The position numbers and the translations under genes were made by a program. The notes beneath the pieces were generated by a model, which was given only the letters and a program-made list of their open reading frames with translations, was not told the DNA's origin and searched no databases. Positions 14,992-24,761 of a stretch of DNA of 64,000 nucleotides are shown one piece after another. How positions within the stretch are numbered: position 1 is the stretch's first letter; each line of letters opens with the position of its first letter. The stretch is from contig DATMFF010000002.1 in NCBI GenBank assembly GCA_035556735.1, positions 186,001 through 250,000 on the forward strand, given 5' to 3'. Origin of the DNA: CANJBX01 sp035556735 (GTDB lineage: Bacteria > Pseudomonadota > Alphaproteobacteria > Rhizobiales > Xanthobacteraceae).

Positions 14992-15216
14992 TCAAGGGTC
15001 GCGCAGTCGGCGCGCTTTTGCAAACGCGCGATCTGTCGCCATGAATCGTCGGATCATGTGAGGAATAAGTTTCACGGGATCGGACACGGGTTTACTCGTC
15101 TCTCGTCCCAAGACCTCGGCATAGGCGATCAGTTCGCGGTGCACCTCAGCTGGCAGAACGAAGGACACCCTGACGGGCTTGTCGTCTTCGAGTGCGGCGA
15201 GTTTGAGTTTTGTCAT
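14992..15216 (-). CDS. DUF2274 protein, last gene of the trb operon
   Basis: This 74-aa basic protein starts MTKLKLAALEDDKPVRVSF and contains VLPAEVHRELIAYAEVLGRE, a ribbon-helix-helix-like pattern. DUF2274 genes are regularly found directly after trbI in conjugative elements; the function is unknown, possibly DNA binding. Its start follows the trbI stop by two bases. Confidence 0.8.
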   Translation of the reverse strand: MTKLKLAALEDDKPVRVSFVLPAEVHRELIAYAEVLGRETSKPVSDPVKLIPHMIRRFMATDRAFAKARRLRDP

Positions 15217-15218
15217 CG

Positions 15219-16412
15219 CTATCCTCGATAGGGTTCGAGAACGAGGTCGCGCGTCACGATCACGCGGACCGGGAAGCCGGGTCGGATGGTGAGCGTCGGC
15301 GCCACGTTAAGCTGCCGGCGGATGATTTCCTGACCGGCATCGTTGATCGTGTCCTGGCCGCCATTGCGGATGGCGCGGAGCAATCGGTCGTCATCGTCGA
15401 TCGCGAGCTCGGCGCCGACGCTCAGCAGCGTGGAGAGACCGGCAGCCTTGGCGAGGTCCCACCAGTGATAGTCGACACCATCCTCGAGGCCCGCATAGCC
15501 CGCCGCGTCCGCGCCCGGCTGGCGCTCCAGGACGATCGAGCGGCCGTTGGGGAAGATCAGCCGATTCCACACCAGCAGCACGCGGCGCTGGCCGAACTGC
15601 ACGGCGTTGTCGTACTGGCCGATGATGCGGGTGCCCTGCGGCACGAGGAGAATCCGCCCGGTCGGGCTGTCGTAGATGTTCTCGGTGACCTGCGCCGTGA
15701 TCTGCCCCGGCAGATCGGAGCGAATGCCGGTGATCAATGCGGCCGGGATCACCGCGCCGGCTTGCAGGACGTAGGGTGAGGCCGGCGGCATCACGCGATC
15801 CGGGGCGACGGTGCGGCGATCGGCGGCGGCATTGAGGAAGGCGAGCTGCCGCTCTTGGGCGCGCTCTTGCGCCGTCGGCGTGTTGAACTGGCCGGGAAGC
15901 CCGAGGCCGGTCAGGTTCGCGGTGGTGGCGGCGCCGCCTGGCGCCGTCGAAGCCACAACCGTCCGTGCCTGCGTCTGGAAGAAGACACGGCTCGTGCGTG
16001 CTGCTTCCGCTTCGGCGAGCCGGCGTTGCTCGGCCGCATCCATGGTCGGCTGGATGCTAGGCGGCACGACCGGCTGTCCACGATCCTGGGCATTGAGGAT
16101 CGGGCGGCCAAGGTCGCCCGGCAGCGGCGGTCCAAGTCGCGGGCCGGTGTAGTCGCGCGGCAAGCCAGCAAGCCCGTCGGCGGTCGGCCGATTGGTGGTG
16201 GAATAGAGTTCCTCGTTGCGGGGGCCGGCATCGCGGGTTTGCAGCGCGTAGATCAGGGCGCCGCCGAGGCCGATCGACGCGACCAGGCCGATCCCTGCGA
16301 GCGCCTTGCGCGACAGGCGGGTGACGCGGGGCGGATCGCCGCGCAGCCGCATGGGGGCCGCGGTATCGCTCGCTCCCTCCATTCCGAGATGGCGATTGTC
16401 GGTGTCGCTCAT
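15219..16412 (-). CDS. trbI: Conjugal transfer protein TrbI (VirB10-like)
   Basis: The 397-aa protein bridges inner and outer membrane in the mating-pair channel. After a cytoplasmic part there is one transmembrane helix (about 36-55), a proline-rich periplasmic linker, and the VirB10/TrbI C-terminal beta-barrel with LQAGAVIPAALITGI, RILLVPQGTRIIGQYD and RVLLVWNRLIFPNG. ATG 16412 overlaps the trbG stop (ATGA). Confidence 0.95.
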   Translation of the reverse strand: MSDTDNRHLGMEGASDTAAPMRLRGDPPRVTRLSRKALAGIGLVASIGLGGALIYALQTRDAGPRNEELYSTTNRPTADGLAGLPRDYTGPRLGPPLPGDLGRPILNAQDRGQPVVPPSIQPTMDAAEQRRLAEAEAARTSRVFFQTQARTVVASTAPGGAATTANLTGLGLPGQFNTPTAQERAQERQLAFLNAAADRRTVAPDRVMPPASPYVLQAGAVIPAALITGIRSDLPGQITAQVTENIYDSPTGRILLVPQGTRIIGQYDNAVQFGQRRVLLVWNRLIFPNGRSIVLERQPGADAAGYAGLEDGVDYHWWDLAKAAGLSTLLSVGAELAIDDDDRLLRAIRNGGQDTINDAGQEIIRRQLNVAPTLTIRPGFPVRVIVTRDLVLEPYRG

Positions 16413-17383
16413 GAGGTCCCGTCGCTGCGCGAGATCCTGACCGTTTGCTGATGGTCGCCGCTGCCGAGGCGAAGCTCGGCGGCGCCGAAGAGGCGATCGA
16501 CGATCAGGATGTTCCGGTAGATGCGGCTGTTGGCGATCTGGAGCTCGCCTTCCGAGCCGATGACGAAGAGCGGCGGCATCTCGCCCTGGACGATGCCGCG
16601 CGGAAACTCGACATAGACCCGACGGCCGTCGTCGTAGACGGCTGTCGGCCGCCACGGCGGATTGTCGCCGCTCAGGGCATAGCGGTAGTTGCGCGCCGCA
16701 GCGGCGGGAATGACCGGCGTCGCCGGAACGGCATGACGTTGCGAAGCGGGCGGCTGCGGATAGGCCCACGCCACCGCCGGCATGTACGGATTGGCGCCGG
16801 CGCGCAGCTCGAGCATGTAGATGCGGCGGTCGGTGGTGATGACGAGGTTGGTCGTGATGTCGGGTCGTGTCGGCTTCACCAGCACGTGGACACGGCGCGT
16901 GATCCCCGATCCGCTCTCGGTGTCCCCGATGATCCAGCGTGCGGTGTCGCCGGCGGCGATCGGGCCGGCGCCGGTCAGGCTTTCGCCGGGCTCGAGCGCG
17001 ATGTCGGTGATCTGCCCCGGCGAGGTGTAAACCTGATAGAGGGCGCCTTCCGACCACGGATAAATCTGGATGGCGTTATAGTAGCCCTCGCGGCGCGGCT
17101 CGACGCGGGCGGCGGCATTGGCATTCGCCACGCGCGCCGTCGGGGAATTGGCAGCCGCCCCGCCATGGCTGGGAGTCCAGGCGGGCGGGATGTGCAGCGG
17201 ACGTGGCCGCTCGTCGGTGAGCGCGGCGGGAACGGGCGGCAGCGGCGGAACGTCGGAGTCGTAGGTGATTTGCGGCGGCCTTTGCGTGGCGCATGCGCTG
17301 AGCAGTGTGGCCGACAGAAGGGCCGCCGGGATTGCGGATTTACGGAAAGCCGCATTTGCGGCGCGGACATTCGTTCGGCTCAT
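16409..17383 (-). CDS. trbG: Conjugal transfer protein TrbG (VirB9-like)
   Basis: The 324-aa lipoprotein of the outer-membrane core complex carries a signal peptide with a lipobox (LLSATLLSAC, about 23-31). VirB9/TrbG features are the central IQIYPWSEGALYQVYTSPGQITDIAL and the C-terminal DDGRRVYVEFP and LRLG segments. It overlaps trbF by four bases at its start and trbI at its stop. Confidence 0.95.
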   Translation of the reverse strand: MSRTNVRAANAAFRKSAIPAALLSATLLSACATQRPPQITYDSDVPPLPPVPAALTDERPRPLHIPPAWTPSHGGAAANSPTARVANANAAARVEPRREGYYNAIQIYPWSEGALYQVYTSPGQITDIALEPGESLTGAGPIAAGDTARWIIGDTESGSGITRRVHVLVKPTRPDITTNLVITTDRRIYMLELRAGANPYMPAVAWAYPQPPASQRHAVPATPVIPAAAARNYRYALSGDNPPWRPTAVYDDGRRVYVEFPRGIVQGEMPPLFVIGSEGELQIANSRIYRNILIVDRLFGAAELRLGSGDHQQTVRISRSDGTS

Positions 17384-18066
17384 TGCCCCAGCTCCCGCGA
17401 CCAGTTGATGGCATTGACGTAGATGCCAAGCGGATTGGCGCGGAGCCGCTCGGCGTCACGCGGCGGCTGCACGACGATGGTGAGGATCGCGGTCCAGCGC
17501 TCGGTCGATGCGAGCTGGCCGTTCTCGTAGCGCCGCTCGGTCCAGGCCACGCGGAAGCTGTCGGGCGAGGCCCGGATGACGCTCGAGACGTCCACCGCGA
17601 CCTGCTGCTTGCCGACCTTGGTGAAGGGGTCGTTGGCGCGCGCGTAGTCGTTCAAGGCCGCGGCGCCGCGATCGGTCGTGAAGTCGTAGGCGCGAAGCCA
17701 GTTCTGCCGGACAACGATCGGATCAGCCGGGATGGAGCGGACCTGCTCGATGAAGCGCGCGAGATGGAACGCGACCTGCGGATCGGTCGGGCGATAGTCG
17801 GCAACGGCAGGCGCGACCGCCTGCGCCTGGCCGAGATTGTCGACCTGCACCACCCAGGGCACGACGGTGCCGCGCGCCGACTGCCAGACGAGAGCTGCGG
17901 CGAACCCGGCGGACAGGAACAGGCAGCCGAACGCCATGAGGCGCCAGTTCTTCGCCTGCACGCGCGCCGAGCCGATACGCTCGTCCCAGACCTGCGTGGC
18001 GCGCTGGTAGGGTGTTTCCGGTTCTGGAGTCTTTCCGTAGTGCGTGAAAGGTCGCTTGAACATCAC
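17380..18066 (-). CDS. trbF: Conjugal transfer protein TrbF (VirB8-like)
   Basis: The 228-aa inner-membrane protein has a short cytoplasmic N-terminus (TPYQRATQVWDERIGSARVQ), one transmembrane helix (about 43-63) and a periplasmic NTF2-like domain, as VirB8 assembly factors do. Stop and start codons overlap with the neighbours trbL and trbG. Confidence 0.94.
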   Translation of the reverse strand: MMFKRPFTHYGKTPEPETPYQRATQVWDERIGSARVQAKNWRLMAFGCLFLSAGFAAALVWQSARGTVVPWVVQVDNLGQAQAVAPAVADYRPTDPQVAFHLARFIEQVRSIPADPIVVRQNWLRAYDFTTDRGAAALNDYARANDPFTKVGKQQVAVDVSSVIRASPDSFRVAWTERRYENGQLASTERWTAILTIVVQPPRDAERLRANPLGIYVNAINWSRELGQ

Positions 18067-19415
18067 TGGTCTCGCTGGGAGAGATTGACGGAGGCGCCGC
18101 CGCCATGGCTGTCGCCGCTGCGGATCGCGTGCGCGGCGGCCATGACGCCGTGATGGAGCTGCTGGGAGCGTTTGATGCGCCGGGCCCAGGCGGGCGGACC
18201 GTCAGACACGGGAGCTCCTGACGCGTCGACCGCGCCGCCGCCGATCGTGCCCACGGTCGAGGCGCCGCCGGTCGCCTCGAAAGCGGACTGAGCGCCTCGC
18301 GCGTAGCTGGAGCGCATGCTGTCGGCCGCGCGCGAGACCGCGCGGCGAAGCGGCGAGACGGCCGCGCTTCCCGCCGCGCGCGCTATGCCGCCAAGTCCCG
18401 ACGCGACGCTGGCCGCGCCGGATTGTCCGGCAGCCCCGAGGCCGTAAGCCGTGGCCGCGCCTCCCGCGAGGGTCGCGCCTCCGCGCGCTGCCGCGGCGGT
18501 GCCTGAGATCGCGGCCGCGCCGCCGCGCACGGCGAGACCGCCGGCGGCACCTGCGGCGACCGCCGCGCCGCCGGCCGCAAGGCCGGTGCCCACTGCCGCG
18601 CCGGCGCTGAGCTGCGGGCCGCCGCTGACGAGCCCATTGGCGATGCCCGGTCCGAAGATCCCGAGGCCGAGAAGCGAGAGCGCCGCGAGCACGATCGCCA
18701 TGGCCTGATCGATCGTCGGGCTGGCGCCGCCGAAGCCGGCGGTGAACTCGGAGAACAGCGTCGAGCCGATGCCGATGATGACGGCGAGCACCAGCACCTT
18801 GATGCCGGAGCTGATCACGTTGCCGAGCACGCGCTCGGCCATGAACGCGCTCTGCCCGAACAGCCCGAACGGGATGAGGACGAAGCCCGCGAGCGTCGAG
18901 AGCTTGAACTCGATCAGCGTGACGAAGAGCTGGACGGCGAGGATGAAGAAGGCGAGCAGGACGAGCGCCCAGGCGAGGAAGAGGCAGGCGATCTGGATGA
19001 AGTTCTCGAAGAACGACCAGTAGCCCATGAGGCCCGAGATCGAGTCGAGCAGCGGACGGCCGGCGTCGAGGCCCGTCTGCGCGACGCGGCCCGGGCGGAG
19101 CAGATCGGCCGTCGTGAACCCTGTCCCGCTCGCCTTCAGTCCGAGGCCGGCGAAGGACTCGAAGACGATCCGCGCGAGATTGTTCCAGTTGCCGATGAGA
19201 TAGGCGAACACGCCGACGAACAGCGTCTTCTTGACGAGGCGAGCGAGGATGTCGTCATCGGCGCCCCAGCTCCAGAACAGGGCGGCGAGCGTGACGTCGA
19301 TCACGATCAGCGTGGTCGCAACGAAGGCGACCTCGCCGCCGAGGAGGCCAAATCCGCTGTCGATGTAGCGGGTGAAGACCTCGAGGAAATGGTCGATGAC
19401 GCCCGTGTCCCCCAT
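18063..19415 (-). CDS. trbL: Conjugal transfer protein TrbL (VirB6-like)
   Basis: The 450-aa polytopic inner-membrane protein forms part of the translocation channel. It has five to six hydrophobic helices in the first 270 residues and a long Ala/Gly-rich, low-complexity C-terminal tail (about 280-400), typical for TrbL. ATG 19415 is chosen since it lies just after the trbK stop; a longer frame would overlap trbK. Confidence 0.93.
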   Translation of the reverse strand: MGDTGVIDHFLEVFTRYIDSGFGLLGGEVAFVATTLIVIDVTLAALFWSWGADDDILARLVKKTLFVGVFAYLIGNWNNLARIVFESFAGLGLKASGTGFTTADLLRPGRVAQTGLDAGRPLLDSISGLMGYWSFFENFIQIACLFLAWALVLLAFFILAVQLFVTLIEFKLSTLAGFVLIPFGLFGQSAFMAERVLGNVISSGIKVLVLAVIIGIGSTLFSEFTAGFGGASPTIDQAMAIVLAALSLLGLGIFGPGIANGLVSGGPQLSAGAAVGTGLAAGGAAVAAGAAGGLAVRGGAAAISGTAAAARGGATLAGGAATAYGLGAAGQSGAASVASGLGGIARAAGSAAVSPLRRAVSRAADSMRSSYARGAQSAFEATGGASTVGTIGGGAVDASGAPVSDGPPAWARRIKRSQQLHHGVMAAAHAIRSGDSHGGGASVNLSQRDQ

Positions 19416-19419
19416 GGCG

Positions 19420-19755
19420 CTACTCGCCGCCTGGCGCGGCGCCGCGGCTGCGGCTCTCACCGCTGGAGCCCGGCAATCCGGACCCGATTTGCGGGCGTGC
19501 CGTGCCTGGTGTCAGGAAGCGCCGGCGGCTCTCCGCCCAGGCGCGCAGGCACGCGGGATCGCGCGGGCCGGCCTCGCCCAGGCTCTGGCAGCGGAACAGC
19601 TCGTCGCGCAGCGGGTCCGCCGCACCCGTCTGTGCCGGTCGCGGCAGCACTGCCTCCGGCCGCTCCTCCTTCCGGGTCAGCTCGATGACCGTGGCCGTGA
19701 TCGCGACGGCGACAAATGCGACCGCTCCGATCCGGGCAAGGAGTTTGGAATCCAC
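19420..19755 (-). CDS. Putative entry-exclusion protein TrbK-alt
   Basis: The 111-aa protein has an N-terminal membrane anchor (KLLARIGAVAFVAVAITATVIEL) and a periplasmic region with C-x(n)-C in FRCQSLGEAGPRDPACLRAW, the pattern of the TrbK-alt family found between trbJ and trbL. TrbK proteins are thought to block entry of the same element into cells that already carry it. Confidence 0.85.
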   Translation of the reverse strand: MDSKLLARIGAVAFVAVAITATVIELTRKEERPEAVLPRPAQTGAADPLRDELFRCQSLGEAGPRDPACLRAWAESRRRFLTPGTARPQIGSGLPGSSGESRSRGAAPGGE

Positions 19756-19766
19756 CGCCGCGCCCC

Positions 19767-20531
19767 TCAGTTGCCGCTGCCCGGGAACATGCTGGCGTTG
19801 CCGGGCTGATAGCCGGCGCCGGGCGTGAGGAAGCGCCGGCGCTGCTCGCGGCCCTGTTCAGCCGCGGCCGCGCGTTCGGCATCGGCAAGCGCCCGTGCGC
19901 GTCCATCGGCCGCCACGACGGCGGTGAGGTCGGCGAGCTGCTGGGCCTGGAGCGCGAGGATCTGGTTGCCGGCCTGCGTCGCCTGCAGCGCTCCGGTCGC
20001 GCCCTGGCTCTGGCCGACCAGCGCCGACATCTCTGTCCGGTTGGTGTCGAGATTGCCAACCACGCTGGCTTGGACGCGCATCGCGTCCTGCAAGCCGCCG
20101 ACCGTGTTCTGCCAGCGGGTGCGTGCATCGGCGACCAATTGCTGATCGGACGCGGACAGCGAGGCATTGCCGTAGGTCGTCTGAAACGCCTGGTCGATCT
20201 GCTGGACGTCGAAGGCGATGTTCTGCGCCTGACCGAGAAGCTGCTGGGTACGCTGGATGGACTGCTGAAGTCGCTGCAGCGACGAGTACGGCAGGCTCGC
20301 GAGATTGCGGGCCTGGTTGATCAGCATCTGCGCCTCGTTCTGAAGCGAGGTGATCTGGTTGTTGATCTGCTCCAGCGCGCGGGCCGCCTGCAGCACGTTC
20401 TGTGCGTAGTTGGTCGGGTCGTAGACGATCCACTGGGCCGATGCGGGGGCGACCATGACGGGAGCGAACGTGAGCGGAAGCGAAAGAGCCGTCGCGGCGA
20501 GAAGCGCCGCGCGCGAGCGACGGATGATCAT
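19767..20531 (-). CDS. trbJ: Conjugal transfer protein TrbJ (VirB5-like)
   Basis: The 254-aa exported protein, likely a minor pilus component, starts with a signal peptide (about 1-32, ...APVMVAPASAQ) followed by the TrbJ hallmark WIVYDPTNYAQNVLQAARALEQINNQI and long coiled-coil helices rich in Gln. ATG 20531 overlaps the trbE stop. Confidence 0.94.
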   Translation of the reverse strand: MIIRRSRAALLAATALSLPLTFAPVMVAPASAQWIVYDPTNYAQNVLQAARALEQINNQITSLQNEAQMLINQARNLASLPYSSLQRLQQSIQRTQQLLGQAQNIAFDVQQIDQAFQTTYGNASLSASDQQLVADARTRWQNTVGGLQDAMRVQASVVGNLDTNRTEMSALVGQSQGATGALQATQAGNQILALQAQQLADLTAVVAADGRARALADAERAAAAEQGREQRRRFLTPGAGYQPGNASMFPGSGN

Positions 20532-22966
20532 GACGGAATCTCCGGATTGGTGAGGCTTGGGATGAGATCGGCCGCCCATTCGACGCCGCGGTGGCGCAGC
20601 CATCCGGGCAGGAAGCCCTCGCGGCCGTGCTCGGCGAGGATGCGGTCGATGGCGGCCTGATCGGTCTTGGAGGACGCGGCGCACAGCGCGAGGGCGACGT
20701 CGGAGAGGCCGAGCTCGAAGAGGCGATTGCCGCGCCGCGATTGGCAGTAATAGTCGCGCTTCGGCATGGCGCGGGCGAGGATCTCGATCTGGCGGTCGTT
20801 CAGGCCGAACCTGCGATAGATTGCGGTGATCTGCGGCTCGATCGCCCGCTCGTTGGGGAGCAGCAGTCGCGTCGGGCAGCTCTCGATGATGGCCGGCGCG
20901 ATCGGCGAATTGTCGATGTCGGAGAGCGACTGCGTGGCGAAGACGACGCTGGCGTTCTTCTTTCGAAGCGTCTTCAGCCATTCTCTGAGCTGACCGGCGA
21001 AGCCTTCGTCGTCGAGCGCCAGCCAGCCTTCATCGACGATCAGCAAGGTGGGCCGCCCGTCGAGGCGATCCTCGATGCGGTGAAACAGATAGGCGAGCAC
21101 GGCCGGCGCCGCGCCGGTCCCGATGAGGCCTTCGGTCTCGAACGCCTGGACCGATGCTTCGCCAAGATGCTCCTGCTCGGCGTCGAGCAGGCGGCCATAG
21201 GCCCCGCCGATACAGAACGGCCGCAGCGCCTGCTTGAGATCGTTGGATTGCAGGAGCACCGCGAGACCGGTGATCGTGCGCTCGAGCGTGGGCGCGCTCG
21301 CAAGCGAGGTCAGTGCGGTCCAAAGATACTCCTTGACCTCTGGCGTGATCGTCACGCCCTCGCGCATCAGGATCGCGACGATCCAGTCGGCGGCCCAGGC
21401 GCGCTCGGGGACATGGTGGATGTCGGCGAGCGGTTGCAGCGAGACGCTCTCGGCCGACCCCTCCGTGAGCCCGCCGCCGAGGTCGTGCCAGTCGCCGCCC
21501 ATCGCAAGCGCTACGGCGCGGATCGAGCCGCCGAAGTCGAAGGCGAAGACCTGCGAGTTGGAATAGCGCCGGAACTGAAGCGCCATCAGCGCGAGCAGCA
21601 CCGACTTGCCGGCGCCGGTCGGGCCGACGACGAGCGTGTGACCGACGTCGCCGACGTGCAAAGAGAACCGGAACGGGGTGGACCCTTCGGTCTTGCCGAA
21701 CAGCAAGGGGGGCGCACCAAAGTGCTCATCCCGTTCCGGCCCCGCCCACACGGCCGAGAGTGGAATCATGTGGGCGAGGTTCAGCGTCGAGATCGGCGGC
21801 TGGCGCACGTTCCCGTAGACATGCCCCGGCAGTGAGCCGAGCCAGGCATCGACGGCATTGATTGTTTCGGGCATCGCCGTGAAGTCGCGGCCTTGCACGA
21901 CCTTCTCGACCAGCCGCAGCTTCTCGGCAGCAATGCGGGGGTCATTGTCCCAGACCGTCACCGTCGCGGTGACGTAGGCCTCGCCGGCGTAATCGGCGCC
22001 CAGCTCCTGCAGTGCGAGGTCAGCGTCGGCCGCCTTGTTCGCGGCATCGGTGTCAACGAGAGCGGATGCCTCGTTGGTCATCACCTCCTTCAGGATCGCC
22101 GCGATGCTCTTGCGCTTGGCGAACCACTGCCGCCTGATCTTCGTCAGCAGCTTGGTCGCGTCGGTCTTGTCGAGCAGGATGGCGCGCGTGCTCCACCGAT
22201 AGCTGAAGGCGAGCCGGTTGAGATCGTCGAGGAGTCCCGGCGTCGTGGCGCTCGGAAAGCCGACGATCGTCAGGACACGAAGGTGTGCTTGGCCGAGGCG
22301 CGGCTCGAGGCCTCCCGTGAGCGGCTGGTCGGCCAGCAGCGCGTCGAGATACATTGGCGTCTCGGGCACCCGTACGCGATGCCGCTTGGTCGAAATGCAG
22401 GAATGCAGGTAGGTCAGCGTTTCGCCGTCATCGAGCCAGGCGCACTCGGGCATGAAGGCTTCGATGAGCTGCAGCACGCGGTCGGTGCGATCGACGAAGC
22501 CGCGCAGGACCTCATAGGGATCGACGCTGCGATCGGCCTTGCCCTCGTAAAGCCAATTCTCGGCGCGGGCGGCGTCTTCCGCCGGCGGCAGGTAGGTGAA
22601 GGTGACGAAGTAGCTCGACTCGAAATGCGCGGTCGCTTCCTCGAAATCCGCTCTGCGCTCGGCGTCGACCAGAGCGGACGCGGCATCGGGAAAGCGGCTT
22701 GATGGATAGGCGCCTACGCCGTGGCGCTGCGCCTCCACGAAGATCGCCCACCCAGAGCCCAATCGGCGAAAGGCGTTGTTGAGGCGACCGGCGACCGCAA
22801 CGAGCTCGGCCTGCACTGCGGAGTCGAGGTCCGGGCCGCGAAAGCGGGCCGTGCGCTGGAAGCTGCCGTCCTTATTGAGGACGACGCCCTCTCCGACGAG
22901 CGCCGCCCAAGGCAGGAAGTCGGCGAGGCGCGATGACGTACGGCGATATTCTGCGAGGTTCATCAT
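20528..22966 (-). CDS. trbE: Conjugal transfer ATPase TrbE (VirB4-like)
   Basis: The 812-aa ATPase energises assembly of the transfer channel. The N-terminal CagE/TrbE domain is followed by the RecA-like motor with Walker A VVGPTGAGKSVLL (about 440-452) and a Walker B-type LLIVDEGWLAL. The start is the ATG at 22966, with GAGG six bases before it; the frame extends only to a TTG at 22978 overlapping trbD. Confidence 0.95.
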   Translation of the reverse strand: MMNLAEYRRTSSRLADFLPWAALVGEGVVLNKDGSFQRTARFRGPDLDSAVQAELVAVAGRLNNAFRRLGSGWAIFVEAQRHGVGAYPSSRFPDAASALVDAERRADFEEATAHFESSYFVTFTYLPPAEDAARAENWLYEGKADRSVDPYEVLRGFVDRTDRVLQLIEAFMPECAWLDDGETLTYLHSCISTKRHRVRVPETPMYLDALLADQPLTGGLEPRLGQAHLRVLTIVGFPSATTPGLLDDLNRLAFSYRWSTRAILLDKTDATKLLTKIRRQWFAKRKSIAAILKEVMTNEASALVDTDAANKAADADLALQELGADYAGEAYVTATVTVWDNDPRIAAEKLRLVEKVVQGRDFTAMPETINAVDAWLGSLPGHVYGNVRQPPISTLNLAHMIPLSAVWAGPERDEHFGAPPLLFGKTEGSTPFRFSLHVGDVGHTLVVGPTGAGKSVLLALMALQFRRYSNSQVFAFDFGGSIRAVALAMGGDWHDLGGGLTEGSAESVSLQPLADIHHVPERAWAADWIVAILMREGVTITPEVKEYLWTALTSLASAPTLERTITGLAVLLQSNDLKQALRPFCIGGAYGRLLDAEQEHLGEASVQAFETEGLIGTGAAPAVLAYLFHRIEDRLDGRPTLLIVDEGWLALDDEGFAGQLREWLKTLRKKNASVVFATQSLSDIDNSPIAPAIIESCPTRLLLPNERAIEPQITAIYRRFGLNDRQIEILARAMPKRDYYCQSRRGNRLFELGLSDVALALCAASSKTDQAAIDRILAEHGREGFLPGWLRHRGVEWAADLIPSLTNPEIPS

Positions 22967-22974
22967 CGGCCGCC

Positions 22975-23256
22975 TCAACAGCCCATGAAGCCGGGAATGC
23001 GCAGATGCCGGCGCGTCACCTCGACGAACATCGGATCGCGCTTGGCCGCCCAGACGGCCGCGAAGTGGCCGACCGCCCAGAGACCAAGGCCGACGAGCCA
23101 GAGCCGCAGGCCAAGCCCGAGCGCAGCCGCCAGCGTGCCGTTGAGAATGGCGATCGCGCGCGGCGCGCCGCCGAGAAGGATGTGATCGGTCAGCGCCCGA
23201 TGAACCGGCACCGAGAAGCCGGGCACCTCGGCGGCGTCGAGGATCCCGGTCGTCAT
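22975..23256 (-). CDS. trbD: Conjugal transfer protein TrbD (VirB3-like)
   Basis: The 93-aa inner-membrane protein has paired hydrophobic helices (AIAILNGTLAAALGLGLRLWLVGLGLWAVGH split into two spans) and the family's C-terminal DPMFVEVTRRHLR motif. It overlaps trbC by four bases (ATGA). Confidence 0.93.
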   Translation of the reverse strand: MTTGILDAAEVPGFSVPVHRALTDHILLGGAPRAIAILNGTLAAALGLGLRLWLVGLGLWAVGHFAAVWAAKRDPMFVEVTRRHLRIPGFMGC

Positions 23257-23612
23257 ACTAGCGCTCCGCCGCCGAAGCTGAAGAACGACAGGAAGAAGCT
23301 CGATGCGGCGAAGGCGATGGACAGGCCGAACACGATCTGCACCAGCCTGCGGAAGCCGCCGCTGGTATCGCCGAAGGCCAGCGTGAGGCCGGTGACGATG
23401 ATGATGATCACTGCGACGACCTTCGCGACCGGACCTTCGATCGATTGGAGAATCTGCTGGAGTGGCTGCTCCCAGGGCATGGATGATCCGCTGGCGTAGG
23501 CCGGTGCGGCGTAGAGAAGCCCGGCCGCGGTCAGACCGATGGCGCCGATCCGGTTGAGAACCGAACCAGCGAATAGGCGTTGCTTGAATGATGGCTGTTG
23601 AGCCGTGGTCAT
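23253..23612 (-). CDS. trbC: Conjugal transfer pilin TrbC (VirB2-like)
   Basis: The 119-aa pilin precursor has a signal segment (about 20-41, LTAAGLLYAAPAYAS), a short loop, and two transmembrane helices (about 58-80 and 92-112), as in TrbC/VirB2. ATG 23612 overlaps the trbB stop. Confidence 0.94.
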   Translation of the reverse strand: MTTAQQPSFKQRLFAGSVLNRIGAIGLTAAGLLYAAPAYASGSSMPWEQPLQQILQSIEGPVAKVVAVIIIIVTGLTLAFGDTSGGFRRLVQIVFGLSIAFAASSFFLSFFSFGGGALV

Positions 23613-24622
23613 GCGTGGTCTCCTGCTGTGCCTGCTGTAGCGGGGGTGATGCGATAGTCGCCGCCTGGTCCAAGGCCTTTGACGCGGGCGAGCTCGGCGA
23701 GACGGCGGGACGCGCCGCGGCCGCTCAGAACGGCGACGAGATCGATGGTCTCGGCAATCAGTGCGCGCGGGACCGTGACGACGGCTTCCTGGATGAGCTG
23801 CTCGAGGCGGCGCAGCGCACCGATGGCGGTGCCCGCGTGGATGGTGCCGATCCCTCCGGGATGGCCGGTACCCCAAGCTTTCAGAAGGTCGAGTGCCTCG
23901 GCGCCGCGCACCTCACCAATGGGGATGCGGTCGGGCCGCAGGCGCAGAGAAGAGCGCACCAGATCGGACAGCGTGGCGACGCCATCCTTGGTGCGCATGG
24001 CGACAAGATTGGGCGCGGCGCACTGAAGCTCGCGTGTGTCCTCGATGAGGACGACGCGATCAGCGGACTTCGACACCTCAGCGAGCAGCGCGTTGGTGAG
24101 CGTGGTCTTGCCGGTGCTCGTTCCGCCAGCGACAAGGATGTTGCGGCGATCGGCGACCGCGCGGCGAAGCATCTCCGCTTGGTCGGCCGTCATGATCGCG
24201 GCGGCCACATAGTCATGCAGCGTGAATACGGCGACGGCCGGCTTGCGGATCGCAAATGCCGGGGCGGCCACCACCGGCGGCAGCAGGCCCTCGAAGCGCT
24301 CTCCCGTTCCGGGCAACTCCGCCGACACACGGGGGCTTCCGGCGTGAACCTCGGCGCCGACGTGATGAGCGACGAGCCGAACGATCCGTTCGCCGTCGGC
24401 AGGCGACAGGCGCTCACCCGTGTCGGCCAGACCTTCCGAGAGCCGGTCGATCCAGAGCCGCCCGTCGGGGTTGAGCATCACCTCGACGATCGACGGGTCT
24501 TCCAGGAAAGCGGCGATGGCCGGGCCGAGGGCTGTGCGCAGCATCCGTGTGCCGCGAAGGACCGCCTCGGATTGTTGGAATGACACTGCCACTTCGCCCC
24601 CGTTCTGTGCGGGACCGCTCAC
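23609..24622 (-). CDS. trbB: Conjugal transfer ATPase TrbB (VirB11-like)
   Basis: The 337-aa hexameric secretion ATPase shows Walker A GGTSTGKT (166-173), the Asp box VVLIEDTRELQ, the LRLRPDRIPIGEVRGAEA Walker B segment and the His box TGHPGGIGTIHAG. It heads the tight trb operon, which runs without gaps to trbI. Confidence 0.96.
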   Translation of the reverse strand: MSGPAQNGGEVAVSFQQSEAVLRGTRMLRTALGPAIAAFLEDPSIVEVMLNPDGRLWIDRLSEGLADTGERLSPADGERIVRLVAHHVGAEVHAGSPRVSAELPGTGERFEGLLPPVVAAPAFAIRKPAVAVFTLHDYVAAAIMTADQAEMLRRAVADRRNILVAGGTSTGKTTLTNALLAEVSKSADRVVLIEDTRELQCAAPNLVAMRTKDGVATLSDLVRSSLRLRPDRIPIGEVRGAEALDLLKAWGTGHPGGIGTIHAGTAIGALRRLEQLIQEAVVTVPRALIAETIDLVAVLSGRGASRRLAELARVKGLGPGGDYRITPATAGTAGDHA

Positions 24623-24761
24623 GAGCGGCCCTGGATCGGGGATGAGTAGAAGAGGCAGAAAATGGGGCGGCGCAACAAGCGCAATGGGGTCGTCGTAGTG
24701 TGGCGTAGAAATACAGGGAAACGGCGAAGTCGATGACGACTTGCGAGCGGCCTGATCGCGC